A DNA stretch of 64,000 nt from Streptomyces werraensis. Its GTDB lineage: Bacteria; Actinomycetota; Actinomycetes; Streptomycetales; Streptomycetaceae. How positions within the stretch are numbered: position 1 is the stretch's first letter; each line of letters opens with the position of its first letter. The stretch is from NCBI GenBank assembly GCA_014656175.1, contig BNBX01000008.1:163815-227814 (forward strand), read 5' to 3'. Below, in pieces: positions 24,900-34,046 of this stretch. The notes under the pieces are model-generated. The model saw only the letters and a list, made by a program, of their open reading frames with translations. It was not told the origin of the DNA and searched no databases. Both the position numbers and the translations under genes were made by a program.

Positions 24900-26270
24900 G
24901 TGGCAGACCGCACACCGCCGCTTCCCGTCGAGGAGCTGCACGCCCTCGTCGCGGGCGGCGAGATCGACACTGTCGTCCTGGCCTTCCCCGACATGCAAGG
25001 CCGCCTCCAGGGCAAGCGGTTCGCCGCCCGCTTCTTCCTCGACGAGGTCCTTCACCACGGCACCGAGGGCTGCAACTACCTGCTCGCCGTCGACGCCGAC
25101 ATGAACACCGTCGACGGCTACGCCATGTCCTCCTGGGAGACCGGCTACGGCGACTTCGCCATGTACCCGGACCTGGACACCCTGCGCCGCGTCCCCTGGA
25201 ACGAGGGCACCGCGATGGTCGTCGCCGACCTGGCCTGGGCCGACGGCTCCCCGGTGGCCGCCGCGCCCCGGCAGATACTCCGCCGGCAGCTCGACCGGCT
25301 CGCCGCCCTCGGCTACACCGCCCAGGTCGGCACCGAGCTGGAGTTCATCGTCTTCAAGGACACCTACGAACAGGCCTGGGACTCCGGCTACCGCGGCCTC
25401 ACCCCGGCCAACCGGTACAACGTCGACTACTCGGTGCTCGGCACCGGCCGCGTCGAGCCCCTGCTGCGCCGCATCCGCAACGAGATGGCCGGCGCCGGCC
25501 TCACCGTCGAGTCCGCCAAGGGCGAGTGCAACCCCGGCCAGCACGAGATCGCCTTCCGCTACGACGACGCCCTGGTCACCTGCGACCAGCACTCCGTCTA
25601 CAAGACCGGGGCCAAGGAGATCGCCGCCCAGGAGGGCGTCTCGATCACCTTCATGGCCAAGTACAACGAACGCGAGGGCAACTCCTGCCACATCCACCTG
25701 TCGCTCGCCGACCTCGGCGGCGAGAGCGCCATGCCCGACTCCCCGGAGGACCCGGACAGCATGTCCGAGGTGATGCGGCACTTCCTCGCCGGACAGCTCG
25801 CCGCACTCCGTGAGTTCTCCCTCCTCTACGCCCCGCACATCAACAGCTACAAGCGGTTCCAGCCGGGCTCCTTCGCCCCGACCGCCGTCGCCTGGGGCCA
25901 CGACAACCGCACCTGCGCGCTGCGTGTCGTCGGCCACGGCCGCTCCCTGCGCTTCGAGAACCGGCTGCCGGGCGGCGACGTCAACCCGTACCTGGCGGTG
26001 GCCGGCATGGTCGCCGCCGGGCTGCACGGCGTCGAGCAGCGCCTCGAACTGCCCGAGCCCTGCACGGGCAACGCCTACACCGCCGGCTTCGACCACGTCC
26101 CCACCACCCTGCGCGAGGCCGCGGAGCTGTGGGAGCGCAGCGAGATCGCCGAGGCGGCCTTCGGCGAGGAGGTCGTCGCCCACTACCGCAACATGGCGCG
26201 CGTCGAGATCGACGCCTTCGACGCCGCGGTCACCGACTGGGAGCTGCGCCGCTCCTTCGAACGCATGTGA
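24900..26270 (+). CDS. glnA4: GlnA4-type glutamine synthetase-like ligase (gamma-glutamylethanolamide synthetase)
   Basis: 456 residues from GTG 24900, preceded by GAGGAGG. Class III/GlnA-like: short beta-grasp N-terminus, then the catalytic domain with GTELEFIVF, KGECNPGQHEIAF, NSCHIHLSL, a nucleotide segment NSYKRFQPGSFAPTAVAWG and RFENRLPGGDVNPYLA. These are the GS metal and ATP motifs, with divergence where ammonium and glutamate bind in true GlnA. In S. coelicolor GlnA4 (SCO1613) was shown to ligate glutamate to ethanolamine as the first step of ethanolamine use. Here the ethanolamine-type permease, hydrolase, FadR regulator and two dehydrogenases surround it, supporting the same role. 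The aldehyde dehydrogenase follows after 8 bp. Confidence 0.87.
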   Translation: MADRTPPLPVEELHALVAGGEIDTVVLAFPDMQGRLQGKRFAARFFLDEVLHHGTEGCNYLLAVDADMNTVDGYAMSSWETGYGDFAMYPDLDTLRRVPWNEGTAMVVADLAWADGSPVAAAPRQILRRQLDRLAALGYTAQVGTELEFIVFKDTYEQAWDSGYRGLTPANRYNVDYSVLGTGRVEPLLRRIRNEMAGAGLTVESAKGECNPGQHEIAFRYDDALVTCDQHSVYKTGAKEIAAQEGVSITFMAKYNEREGNSCHIHLSLADLGGESAMPDSPEDPDSMSEVMRHFLAGQLAALREFSLLYAPHINSYKRFQPGSFAPTAVAWGHDNRTCALRVVGHGRSLRFENRLPGGDVNPYLAVAGMVAAGLHGVEQRLELPEPCTGNAYTAGFDHVPTTLREAAELWERSEIAEAAFGEEVVAHYRNMARVEIDAFDAAVTDWELRRSFERM

Positions 26271-26278
26271 GGCCCCGA

Positions 26279-27655
26279 GTGTCCGACCAGTCCGCCGAGC
26301 TCCAGGTGCGCAACCCCGCCACCGAGGAGGTCATCGCCACCGTCCCGGCCGCGACCGTCGCCGACGTGGACGCCGCCGTCGCCCGCGCGACCCGCGCCCA
26401 GACGGTCTGGGCCGCCCTCGCGCCCGGCGAACGCGCCCGTCTGCTGCGCCGCTTCGCCGCCGCCGTCGACGGCCACGTCGAGGAACTCGCCCGGCTGGAG
26501 GTCCGCGAGGCCGGCCACACCCTCGGCAACGCCCGCTGGGAGGCCGGGAACGTCCGCGACCTGCTCGACTACGCGGCCGGGGGAGTGGAGCGCCTCACCG
26601 GCCGGCAGATCCCCGTCCCGGGCGGCATCGACGTCACCTTCCTCGAGCCCCTCGGCGTCGTCGGCGTCATCGCCCCCTGGAACTTCCCCCTGCCCATCGC
26701 GGCCTGGGGCACCGCACCCGCCCTCGCCGCCGGGAACGCGGTCCTCCTCAAGCCCGCCGAGACCACCCCCCTCACCGCCCTGCGCCTCGCCGGACTCGCC
26801 CTGGAGGCCGGTCTTCCCGAAGGCCTGTTCCAGGTGCTCCCCGGACACGGCCCGGTCGCCGGGAACGCCCTCGTCGAACACCCCGGCGTCGCCAAGATCG
26901 TGTTCACCGGGTCCACGGCCGTCGGCAAACAGGTGTGGGCCAGGGGCGCCGCGCACCTCAAGCGCGTCACCCTCGAACTCGGCGGCAAGAGCCCGAACAT
27001 CGTGTTCGCCGACGCCGACCTGGAGGCCGCCGCGGCCGCCGCCCCCATGTCCTTCCTCGACAACGCCGGACAGGACTGCTGCGCCCGCACCCGCATCCTC
27101 GTCGAACGCTCCGCCCACGACCGCTTCCTGGAACTGCTCGCCCCCGCGATCGAGGCAGTCCGCGTCGGCGACCCCGGCGGCGACGCGGACGTCGACATGG
27201 GCCCGCTGATCTCCCGCACCCAGCTCGACCGCGTCCGCTCCTACGTCCCCGACCACCTCGACGGCATCCGCGGCAAGGCGCCCGAGGGCCCCGGCTACTG
27301 GTTCCCGCCCACCGTCCTCACCGCCGTCCGTCCCGACGACCGGGTCGCCGTCGAGGAGGTCTTCGGACCCGTCGCCGTCGTTCTCCCCTTCGACGACGAG
27401 GCGGACGCCGTCCGACTCGCCAACGCCACCGACTACGGACTCGCCGGCTCCCTGTGGACCCGGGACGTCGGCCGCGCCCTGCGCGTCTCCCGCGCCGTTC
27501 GCGCCGGGAACTTGTCCGTCAACTCCCATGCGAGCGTGCGCTACTGGACCCCCTTCGGCGGATTCAAGCAGTCCGGCGTGGGCCGCGAGCTGGGCCCGGA
27601 CGCCCTGACCGCCTTCACCGAAACCAAGAACGTCTTCATCAGCACGGAGGCCTGA
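26279..27655 (+). CDS. NAD(P)-dependent aldehyde dehydrogenase (gamma-glutamyl-aminoaldehyde type)
   Basis: 458 residues from GTG 26279, 8 bp after glnA4. ALDH superfamily motifs: VVGVIAPWNFPLPIAAWGTAPALAAGNAV, the general base Glu in LELGGKSPNI, the catalytic Cys in GQDCCARTRI, and EEVFGPVAVV. It oxidises an aldehyde to the acid in the cytoplasm. In this operon the logical substrate is gamma-glutamyl-acetaldehyde (from ethanolamine) or a related gamma-glutamyl aldehyde; that is inference. There is a second Cys next to the presumed nucleophile. The SDR gene follows after 6 bp. Confidence 0.88.
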   Translation: MSDQSAELQVRNPATEEVIATVPAATVADVDAAVARATRAQTVWAALAPGERARLLRRFAAAVDGHVEELARLEVREAGHTLGNARWEAGNVRDLLDYAAGGVERLTGRQIPVPGGIDVTFLEPLGVVGVIAPWNFPLPIAAWGTAPALAAGNAVLLKPAETTPLTALRLAGLALEAGLPEGLFQVLPGHGPVAGNALVEHPGVAKIVFTGSTAVGKQVWARGAAHLKRVTLELGGKSPNIVFADADLEAAAAAAPMSFLDNAGQDCCARTRILVERSAHDRFLELLAPAIEAVRVGDPGGDADVDMGPLISRTQLDRVRSYVPDHLDGIRGKAPEGPGYWFPPTVLTAVRPDDRVAVEEVFGPVAVVLPFDDEADAVRLANATDYGLAGSLWTRDVGRALRVSRAVRAGNLSVNSHASVRYWTPFGGFKQSGVGRELGPDALTAFTETKNVFISTEA

Positions 27656-27661
27656 CCGCAC

Positions 27662-28444
27662 ATGAGCGAGGACATCATCTGCCGCCGCCTGGCCGGCCGC
27701 ACCGCCGTCGTCACCGGAGCCGGCAGCGGCATCGGGCTCGCCTCCGCGCGCCGCCTCGCCTCCGAGGGGGCGAACGTGGTCTGCGCGGACGTCGACGAGG
27801 TCCGCGGCAAGGCCGCCGCCGAGGAGACCGGCGGGATCTTCGTGAACACCGACGTCACCGACCCCGAGCAGGTCGAGACGCTGTTCCGCACCGCGTACGA
27901 GACGTACGGCAGCGTCGACGTCGCGTTCAACAACGCGGGCATCTCGCCGCCCGACGACGACTCCATCCTGGAGACCGGCCTGGAGGCCTGGAAGCGGGTC
28001 CAGGAGGTCAACCTCACCTCCGTCTACCTGTGCTGCAAGGCCGCCATCCCGTACATGCGGGAGCAGCGCAAAGGCTCCATCATCAACACCGCGTCCTTCG
28101 TGGCCCGGATGGGCGCGGCGACCTCGCAGATCTCGTACACCGCGTCCAAGGGCGGCGTCCTCGCCATGTCCCGTGAGCTAGGCGTGCAGTTCGCCCGTGA
28201 GGGCATCCGGGTCAACGCGCTGTGCCCCGGGCCGGTCAACACCCCGCTGCTGCAGGAGCTGTTCGCCAAGGACCCGGAGCGGGCCGCGCGACGGCTGGTG
28301 CACATCCCGCTCGGCCGGTTCGCCGAGGCCGAGGAGATCGCCGCCGCCGTCGCCTTCCTGGCCAGCGACGACTCGTCCTTCGTCAACGCCACCGACTTCC
28401 TCGTCGACGGCGGCATCTCGGGGGCGTACGTCACACCCCTGTAG
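27662..28444 (+). CDS. short-chain dehydrogenase/reductase
   Basis: A 260-residue classical SDR: cofactor motif VVTGAGSGIGLA (about residues 18-29), NNAG (about 98-101), catalytic Ser in NTASFVARMG and YTASK (Tyr-x-x-x-Lys, about residues 159-163), then a PG motif (CPGPVNTPL). A typical 3-oxoacyl or alcohol dehydrogenase-like oxidoreductase, NAD(P)-dependent. As third gene of the glnA4 operon it could oxidise gamma-glutamylethanolamide to the aldehyde used by the preceding enzyme; this assignment is inference. The operon appears to end here. Confidence 0.87.
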   Translation: MSEDIICRRLAGRTAVVTGAGSGIGLASARRLASEGANVVCADVDEVRGKAAAEETGGIFVNTDVTDPEQVETLFRTAYETYGSVDVAFNNAGISPPDDDSILETGLEAWKRVQEVNLTSVYLCCKAAIPYMREQRKGSIINTASFVARMGAATSQISYTASKGGVLAMSRELGVQFAREGIRVNALCPGPVNTPLLQELFAKDPERAARRLVHIPLGRFAEAEEIAAAVAFLASDDSSFVNATDFLVDGGISGAYVTPL

Positions 28445-28474
28445 TGCCCGTCCCACGGTGACGACGCCCGTCGT

Positions 28475-28487
28475 TACAGTGCTCGGA
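28475..28487 (+). promoter_or_regulatory. leaderless promoter of the DUF2510 gene
   Basis: TACAGT at 28475-28480 ends 6 bases before the ATG (28487), with no Shine-Dalgarno sequence. This is the geometry of Streptomyces leaderless promoters. I could not assign a convincing -35. Confidence 0.45.
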
Positions 28488-29530
28488 TGAGCATGACGCC
28501 CCCGCCCGGCTGGTACCCCGACCCGCACGCCCCGCACCTGGAGCGCTGGTGGGACGGCACGGCCTGGACCGGGCACCGGCGGACACCGGCGGCCGGGCCC
28601 GCGCCGGCGTCCGGGACGGGGGCGCACGGGTACGGAGCGCCGAGCGCCCCTGAGGCGCCGGGTACACCGGGTCCGTACGGGGCTCCGGGGGGCTTCGGTC
28701 CTCCGGCCCCGCCCGGCGGTGGCGGTACCGGTGGGTCCGGTGGCTCGGGCGGCTCCGGCGGGTCCGGCGGGGCCAAGGCCGTCGCGCTGACCGCCGCCGG
28801 GGCCGTACTGGTCGCCGCCGTCGTCGCCGGGGCGGTGGCGCTCACCCGTGACGACGGGGACCCGGAGGTCCGCACCGGGCCCAGCCCGACCGCTCCCGCT
28901 CCCACGACACAGTCCACGCAGCCGTCGCCCTCGCCCTCCACCTCCGAGCCCGCGCCGCAGGACGAGGGCGTGGTCGTGGACGAGCTGAACGGCGTCACCT
29001 TCCCGCTCCTCGACGGCTGGGTCCGCCCGCAGCACGTGGTGGAGAAGGACGCCGTCATGACCACCGACGGCACCCACGACTGCCCCGGCGAGGGCACCCT
29101 CTGCCGCGGCGGCATGGTCGTATCGCGTACGGTGACCGGCACCGACGAGTCCTCACCCCGCGCCCTGGCCGAGGCGGACATCCCCGAAGCCGCCGAGGAG
29201 GCCTTCGACGAGGACACCCTCGGCAACCGCCCCTACGGCGGCATGACGTCCCACCAGGTCGTCAAGGCGGGGCCCGTCGCGGTGGCGGGCCGCGCCGGAT
29301 ACCTGGTGCGCTGGCGGGTGACCACCGCCAAGGGCTCCGGCGGCCTCGTCCAGTCCCTCGTCTTCCCGTCCGGCGTCGGCACCGAGTCCCCGGTCCTCGT
29401 CCGTTTCATCTTCGAGGCGGGCCCGGACGGACCGCCCGTGGCCGACATGGACCGCATCACCAAGGGCATCCGCTCGACCGCCGGCCAGGCGTCCGGCGGC
29501 GTCGGCAGCAGCATCGGCCCGACCGGCTGA
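28487..29530 (+). CDS. DUF2510-domain single-pass membrane protein
   Basis: 347 residues. The N-terminal DUF2510 motif (PPPGWYPDPHAPHLERWWDGTAWT, residues 4-27, quoted in part) is a short Trp-rich cytoplasmic module. A Gly/Pro-rich linker with GGSGGSGGSGG repeats follows, then one membrane helix (about residues 98-120) and a Thr/Ser/Pro-rich stalk leading to an extracellular domain of about 190 residues that starts VVDELNGVTFPLLDGWVRPQ. That domain contains Cys in DCPGEGTLC, a possible disulphide. Function unknown. It stands alone on its transcript; the next gene is convergent. Confidence 0.75.
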   Translation: MSMTPPPGWYPDPHAPHLERWWDGTAWTGHRRTPAAGPAPASGTGAHGYGAPSAPEAPGTPGPYGAPGGFGPPAPPGGGGTGGSGGSGGSGGSGGAKAVALTAAGAVLVAAVVAGAVALTRDDGDPEVRTGPSPTAPAPTTQSTQPSPSPSTSEPAPQDEGVVVDELNGVTFPLLDGWVRPQHVVEKDAVMTTDGTHDCPGEGTLCRGGMVVSRTVTGTDESSPRALAEADIPEAAEEAFDEDTLGNRPYGGMTSHQVVKAGPVAVAGRAGYLVRWRVTTAKGSGGLVQSLVFPSGVGTESPVLVRFIFEAGPDGPPVADMDRITKGIRSTAGQASGGVGSSIGPTG

Positions 29531-29545
29531 GCGGGCACGGCGCGG

Positions 29546-30748
29546 CTACAGGAACGTGTGCCCCTCACCCCGGTACGTCGGCACGGTCGCCGTCACGGCG
29601 TCCCCCTCCACCAGGTGCAGCGTGTCGAACCGCTCGCACAACTCGCCCGCCTTGGCGTGCCGGAACCACACCTTGTCGCCGATCAGCAGATCGTCCGCGA
29701 CCGGGCCCAGCAGCGGCGTCTGCACCTCGCCCGCGCCCTCCTGCGGGTCGTAGCGCAGCCCTTCCGGCAGATACGGCACCGGCAGCCGGTCCGCGCCGGG
29801 CGCGCCGGACGCCGGGTAGCCGCCGCCCAGCACCGTGACCACGCCGACGCCGGGCCGCCGCACCACCGGCAGGGCGAACAGCGCGGCCGGACGCCCCCTG
29901 AACGACGTGTAGTTGTCGAACAGCCGCGGCACGTACAGGCCCGAACCGGCCGCGATCTCGGTCACCGCGTCCTCGGCCGCCGTGTGCTGCACACTGCCCG
30001 TGCCGCCGCCGTTGACGAACTCCAGGTCCGGCACGACCTCCCGGACCGCCCGCACCACCGCGGCCCGCCGCTCGGCGAGTTCACGGCGCGCGGCGGCCTG
30101 CATCAGCCGCACCGCCCGGGACCGCAGCGGCCGCCCGGCCACCGCGTCCCCGACCCCGGCCACATGCCCCTCGTACGCCATGATCCCGACGACCTCGAAC
30201 CCCGGCCGGCGGGCCACCGCACGGGCCACCTCGGCGACCTGGGCGGGGGAGTGCAGCGGGGAGCGGCGGGCGCCGATCCGCACCCGCCCGCCGAGCAGTG
30301 TGAGCGCGGTGTCCAACTCCAGGCACACACGCACCACTTCACTTCCGCCGGCCCGCGCCGCGTCGATCAGGTCCAACTGCGCGGGATCGTCGATCATCAC
30401 GGTCACTGCGGCGGCGAGCTTGGGATCGGCGGCGAGTTCGGCGTACCCGGCGCGGTCGGCGGACGGGTAGGCGAGGAGGACGTCGTCGAAACCGGAGCGG
30501 GCCAGCCACAGCGACTCGGCGAGCGTGAACGACATGATCCCCGCGAAACCCTCACGGGCCAGGACGCGTTCGAGCAGCGCCCGGCAGCGCACGGACTTGC
30601 TGGCGACCCGGATCGGCTTGCCCCCGGCACGGCGGACCAGATCGTCCGCATTGGCGTCGAAGGCATCGAGATCCACGATCGCGACGGGAGCGTCGAGCTG
30701 TGCGGTGGCCCGGTCGTAACGGGCCCGGTCGGCGGCGCGCGCAGTCAT
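29546..30748 (-). CDS. fold-type III PLP enzyme: amino acid deaminase/aldolase (alanine racemase-like)
   Basis: 400 residues from ATG 30748. An alanine-racemase-type N-terminal barrel begins APVAIVDLDAFDANADDLVRRAGGKPIRVASKSVRC; the Lys in RVASKS is the PLP lysine. GYPAS and KVWFRHAKAGELCERF belong to a D-serine dehydratase/D-threonine aldolase-like C-terminal domain that holds a metal in relatives. It probably acts on a beta-hydroxy-D-amino acid in the cytoplasm. No amino acid transport or racemase gene is adjacent. An extension to 31057 would overlap the upstream region of the divergent gene and has no ribosome site. Confidence 0.8.
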   Translation of the reverse strand: MTARAADRARYDRATAQLDAPVAIVDLDAFDANADDLVRRAGGKPIRVASKSVRCRALLERVLAREGFAGIMSFTLAESLWLARSGFDDVLLAYPSADRAGYAELAADPKLAAAVTVMIDDPAQLDLIDAARAGGSEVVRVCLELDTALTLLGGRVRIGARRSPLHSPAQVAEVARAVARRPGFEVVGIMAYEGHVAGVGDAVAGRPLRSRAVRLMQAAARRELAERRAAVVRAVREVVPDLEFVNGGGTGSVQHTAAEDAVTEIAAGSGLYVPRLFDNYTSFRGRPAALFALPVVRRPGVGVVTVLGGGYPASGAPGADRLPVPYLPEGLRYDPQEGAGEVQTPLLGPVADDLLIGDKVWFRHAKAGELCERFDTLHLVEGDAVTATVPTYRGEGHTFL

Positions 30749-31020
30749 GACCGCAGCCTGCCAGACCGGATTACCGCAGGGTAGGGGGACGTTCCGGGCA
30801 GATGCCGCGGGCCTGTGGACTGGTTCCCATTCGGCGCGCCGCACGCCGTAGAGTGACGCGCACGCACGGCGGTACGGGGCCGGCCCGGTCGTCCGGGCGG
30901 GATGACGCGCCGGTCGTGCGGGTATCTGTGCCCGGGACGCGTCCGCGCCGGGCCACCTGGCAGCGACACACCGGCCGCGGACGGCGAGGACCGGCCCGGG
31001 CACGAGGAAACGGGGGGTGC

Positions 31021-32865
31021 ATGAGCACGGAAGCGCGCCGCGCCTCCCTCCCCCCACGCCCGCCCCACGCCCCCCGCACCGCAGGCAACCCGGGGCCGTT
31101 CGACCCCCGAACCCCCCTGGACGACACCCCCTCGCCGCAGACGGACCGGCCCGCCTCCGACGACACGGGCCGGGTGGTCACCCGGCGCACGGCGTCCGAC
31201 GGCACGGACTCGGGCGCCGGTGGCGACGCACATCCGTACCGGCAGTCCGGCACCGCCGGCACGGACCGCCCCGAGGCCCCGCGCCCCGGACCGGACGCGC
31301 CCGGCGCCGGCCGGGGGACGCCCGGCCCGTGGGACGCGGGTACGGCGACAGGTGACAGCACCGCCGACGGCAGCACGACGACGCCCCGCGCGTCCGCCGA
31401 CGCGCTCGGCGCGGGCGCGGCCCGCAGCGAGCGGCCGCACCGGCCGTCCGGCACCGGCAACCGCGCGGGCACCGTCGGCACCCGGCGCCCCGCGCCCGAC
31501 GCCTGGCGCGAGGGCGCCCCCCGCGGCGTGGCCCCTGCCGAACCGGCGCACCGCCCGGCCGCCCCTGCCGTCCCCGACGCGCGCGGCACGGGCGCCGCCG
31601 AGCGGCCGTACCACCCGGCCGGCGACGGTCCCACGCCCGCCGCGTCCGACACGCGCCGCGCCGGCGCGGCCCCCGCCGAACCCACGTACCGCCCCGCCGG
31701 CGACGGAACCCCCGTCCGCCCGGCCGCACCCCCCGCCCCCGGCGGCACACCCCCGCGCCCCGCCTCCGGGGAGCGCCCCCGCTTCCCCCGGATCGGCGCC
31801 GACGACCGCGCCGCGCCCCCGCCGCCCCAGGCCTCCGCGCGGTTCCCGGACGCGCCGCCCACCGTCGGGCGGGCCGGGTCCGCGACCCCCGCCGTCACGC
31901 CGCCCGCGCCCTCCGTACCGCCCCGGCCCGCGCACCGGCCCCGCACGGACACCCCCTCGGAGACCACCACCCGGCTGCGCGCCGTCCCGGCCGAGCCGGA
32001 CCCCGCGTTGTCCTGGAGCGCGCCCATGTCCCCGGGCGGCGTCCCCGGCGCGGGACGTCCCGCCTCCGTGTCCTCCGGGGAACCCGAGACCGGGCCCCGC
32101 CCGTTCGCGCGCCGCACCCGCGGCCAGGTCGTCGCCGCGGCCGTCTGTCTCGTGCTCGGCACGGGGCTGATCGGCGGCGCCGTCACCGGCGCCTGGCTCG
32201 CCGACGGACCCGAGGGACCCGGCACCCGGCACGCCTTCGCGGTCGCGGGCGACCTGTGGCACGAGGTGCCCGTCGACCAGCTGTTCCCGCCCACCGTGCA
32301 GGGCCGGGGAGCGGGCCCCGGGGAGGCCGACCGGGTCTGGACGCGGATCGCCGTCGCCCCCGACAGCGGCTGCGAGGACGCCTTCGACGCCCTCCTCACC
32401 CGCGTCCTCGCCCCCGTCGGCTGCGAGCGCCTGCTCCGCGCGACCTACACCGACGCCACGCAGAGCCATGTCACCACCGTCGGCCTGCTGTTCACCGAGG
32501 CGGACGCGGTCGGTATGGAGGCCCTCGCCCGCCGCTTCGAGCGGGAGCGCCTGGACCGCCGCGGCGACCTCATGCCGCTGCCGTACGCGGCGAAGGACAC
32601 CGCCGCCGAGGGTTTCGGCCCCGAGCAGCGGGCCTCCTGGGCGATCTCCGTGCTCACCGACGCCCCCGTCGTCGTCTACGCCGTCTCCGGCTGGGCCGAC
32701 GGCCGATCCGTCGACGAGCCGCAGCCCGCCGAGGACGCCATGCGGTCCGGAGCCACCACCGCCCCCGCCCAGGCGGGCCTGGGCCACGAGGCCCGCGGTC
32801 TCGCCGACCGCTTCGAACGCGCCCTGCGCAAACGGGCCGGCACCCCCACGGAGCGTCCGTCATGA
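31021..32865 (+). CDS. Pro-rich single-pass membrane protein paired with a mycosin-like protease
   Basis: 614 residues from ATG 31021 (GGGGGGT upstream). The first ~360 residues are a disordered Pro/Ala/Arg/Gly/Thr region with loosely repeated RPAGDGTP-like units. A single membrane helix (about 366-388, VVAAAVCLVLGTGLIGGAVTG) is followed by an extracellular domain of ~220 residues with two Cys (SGCEDAFDALLTRVLAPVGCERLL), probably a disulphide. The domain is not one I recognise. The stop codon overlaps the start of the S8 protease gene (ATGA), so the two proteins are made together. A role in anchoring or regulating that protease is inferred from this coupling. Low-complexity coding makes the exact start less sure. 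Confidence 0.7.
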   Translation: MSTEARRASLPPRPPHAPRTAGNPGPFDPRTPLDDTPSPQTDRPASDDTGRVVTRRTASDGTDSGAGGDAHPYRQSGTAGTDRPEAPRPGPDAPGAGRGTPGPWDAGTATGDSTADGSTTTPRASADALGAGAARSERPHRPSGTGNRAGTVGTRRPAPDAWREGAPRGVAPAEPAHRPAAPAVPDARGTGAAERPYHPAGDGPTPAASDTRRAGAAPAEPTYRPAGDGTPVRPAAPPAPGGTPPRPASGERPRFPRIGADDRAAPPPPQASARFPDAPPTVGRAGSATPAVTPPAPSVPPRPAHRPRTDTPSETTTRLRAVPAEPDPALSWSAPMSPGGVPGAGRPASVSSGEPETGPRPFARRTRGQVVAAAVCLVLGTGLIGGAVTGAWLADGPEGPGTRHAFAVAGDLWHEVPVDQLFPPTVQGRGAGPGEADRVWTRIAVAPDSGCEDAFDALLTRVLAPVGCERLLRATYTDATQSHVTTVGLLFTEADAVGMEALARRFERERLDRRGDLMPLPYAAKDTAAEGFGPEQRASWAISVLTDAPVVVYAVSGWADGRSVDEPQPAEDAMRSGATTAPAQAGLGHEARGLADRFERALRKRAGTPTERPS

Positions 32866-34025
32866 GGAAACGCCCCGCCGCCCTCGGCGGGCTGCTCGCC
32901 GCCGCCCTCGTCCTGGTGCCCGGGACCACCGCGCACGCCGACACCATCCGCGACCGGCAGTGGGCCCTGGACGCCCTGCACGCCGACCAGGTGTGGTCCA
33001 CCACGCGCGGTGCGGGCGTCACCGTCGCCGTCCTGGACACCGGCGTCGAGGCCGACCACCCCGACCTCGACGGCAACGTCCTCCAGGGCAAGGACCTCGT
33101 CGGCTTCGGCGCACGCGAGGGCGACGAGGCGTGGGCCCGCCACGGCACCGCCATGGCCGGCATCATCGCCGGTCACGGGCACGGCCCGGGCAACGGCGAC
33201 GGCGTCCTGGGCGTCGCCCCCGAGGCGAAGATCCTCCCCGTCCGCGTCATCCTCGAGGACAAGGACCCGGCCCGCGCCAAGGCCCGCAGCACCCGCGGCA
33301 ACGCCCTCGCGGAGGGCATCCGCTGGGCCGCCGACCACGGCGCCGACGTCATCAACCTCTCCCTCGGCGACGACTCCGCCTCCGCGCACCCGGAGGAGGG
33401 CGAGGACGAGGCGATCCAGTACGCCCTGCGCAAGGGCGTGGTCGTCGTCGCCTCCGCCGGCAACGGCGGCGAGAAGGGCGACCGGATCTCCTACCCGGCG
33501 GCCTACCCGGGCGTCATCGCCGCCACCGCCGTCGACCGCTACGGCACCCGCGCCCCCTTCTCCACCCGCCGCTGGTACGCCACGGTCAGCGCCCCCGGCG
33601 TCGACGTGATCATCGCCGACCCCGACCACAAGTACTACGAGGGCTGGGGCACCAGCGCCGCCGCCGCGTTCGTCTCCGGCGCCGTCGCCCTGGTGAAGGC
33701 CGCCCACCCGGACCTGACCCCGGCGCAGATCAAGCGGCTCCTTCAGGACACCGCCCGCAACGCGCCCGCCGCCGGACGCGACGACTCCCGCGGCTTCGGG
33801 TTCGTCGATCCGGCCGCCGCGATCGAGGCCGCCGACCGGCTGAAGCCGGAGGGTCTCGAGGCGGCGGCGTACGGCGACGAGTACTTCGGTCCGGGCCCGG
33901 CCGCCGAAAGCCCCGGCGACGACACCGCAGACTGGGCCGCCCCTCTGGCAGGCGGCGTCGGCGGAGTGCTGCTCGTCGTGGCGGTCGTGCTGTGGCGGGG
34001 GCGCCGGGAGAGCGACACGTTCTGA
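32862..34025 (+). CDS. mycosin-like S8 subtilisin family serine protease, membrane-anchored
   Basis: 387 residues. A signal peptide (residues 1-25, ending TTAHA-D) precedes a peptidase S8 domain: catalytic Asp in VAVLDTGVEADHPD, His in RHGTAMAGIIAGH, and Ser in GWGTSAAAAFVSGAVAL (the usual GTSMA/GTSFA Met/Phe is Ala). A C-terminal helix (VGGVLLVVAVVLW) with a basic RGRRE tail anchors it, as in MycP mycosins, which process type VII secretion substrates outside the membrane. No ESX/WXG100, EccC or EccD gene is nearby, so the link to type VII secretion is by family only. Translationally coupled to the preceding membrane protein. Confidence 0.85.
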   Translation: MRKRPAALGGLLAAALVLVPGTTAHADTIRDRQWALDALHADQVWSTTRGAGVTVAVLDTGVEADHPDLDGNVLQGKDLVGFGAREGDEAWARHGTAMAGIIAGHGHGPGNGDGVLGVAPEAKILPVRVILEDKDPARAKARSTRGNALAEGIRWAADHGADVINLSLGDDSASAHPEEGEDEAIQYALRKGVVVVASAGNGGEKGDRISYPAAYPGVIAATAVDRYGTRAPFSTRRWYATVSAPGVDVIIADPDHKYYEGWGTSAAAAFVSGAVALVKAAHPDLTPAQIKRLLQDTARNAPAAGRDDSRGFGFVDPAAAIEAADRLKPEGLEAAAYGDEYFGPGPAAESPGDDTADWAAPLAGGVGGVLLVVAVVLWRGRRESDTF

Positions 34026-34046
34026 GCGCGCCGGGCGCCTGTTGGT

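Noticed and set aside
30749..31057. N-terminal extension of the fold-type III PLP enzyme
   Set aside because: Residues are Arg/Ala/Pro-rich, absent from the family, and would run into the divergent gene's promoter region.
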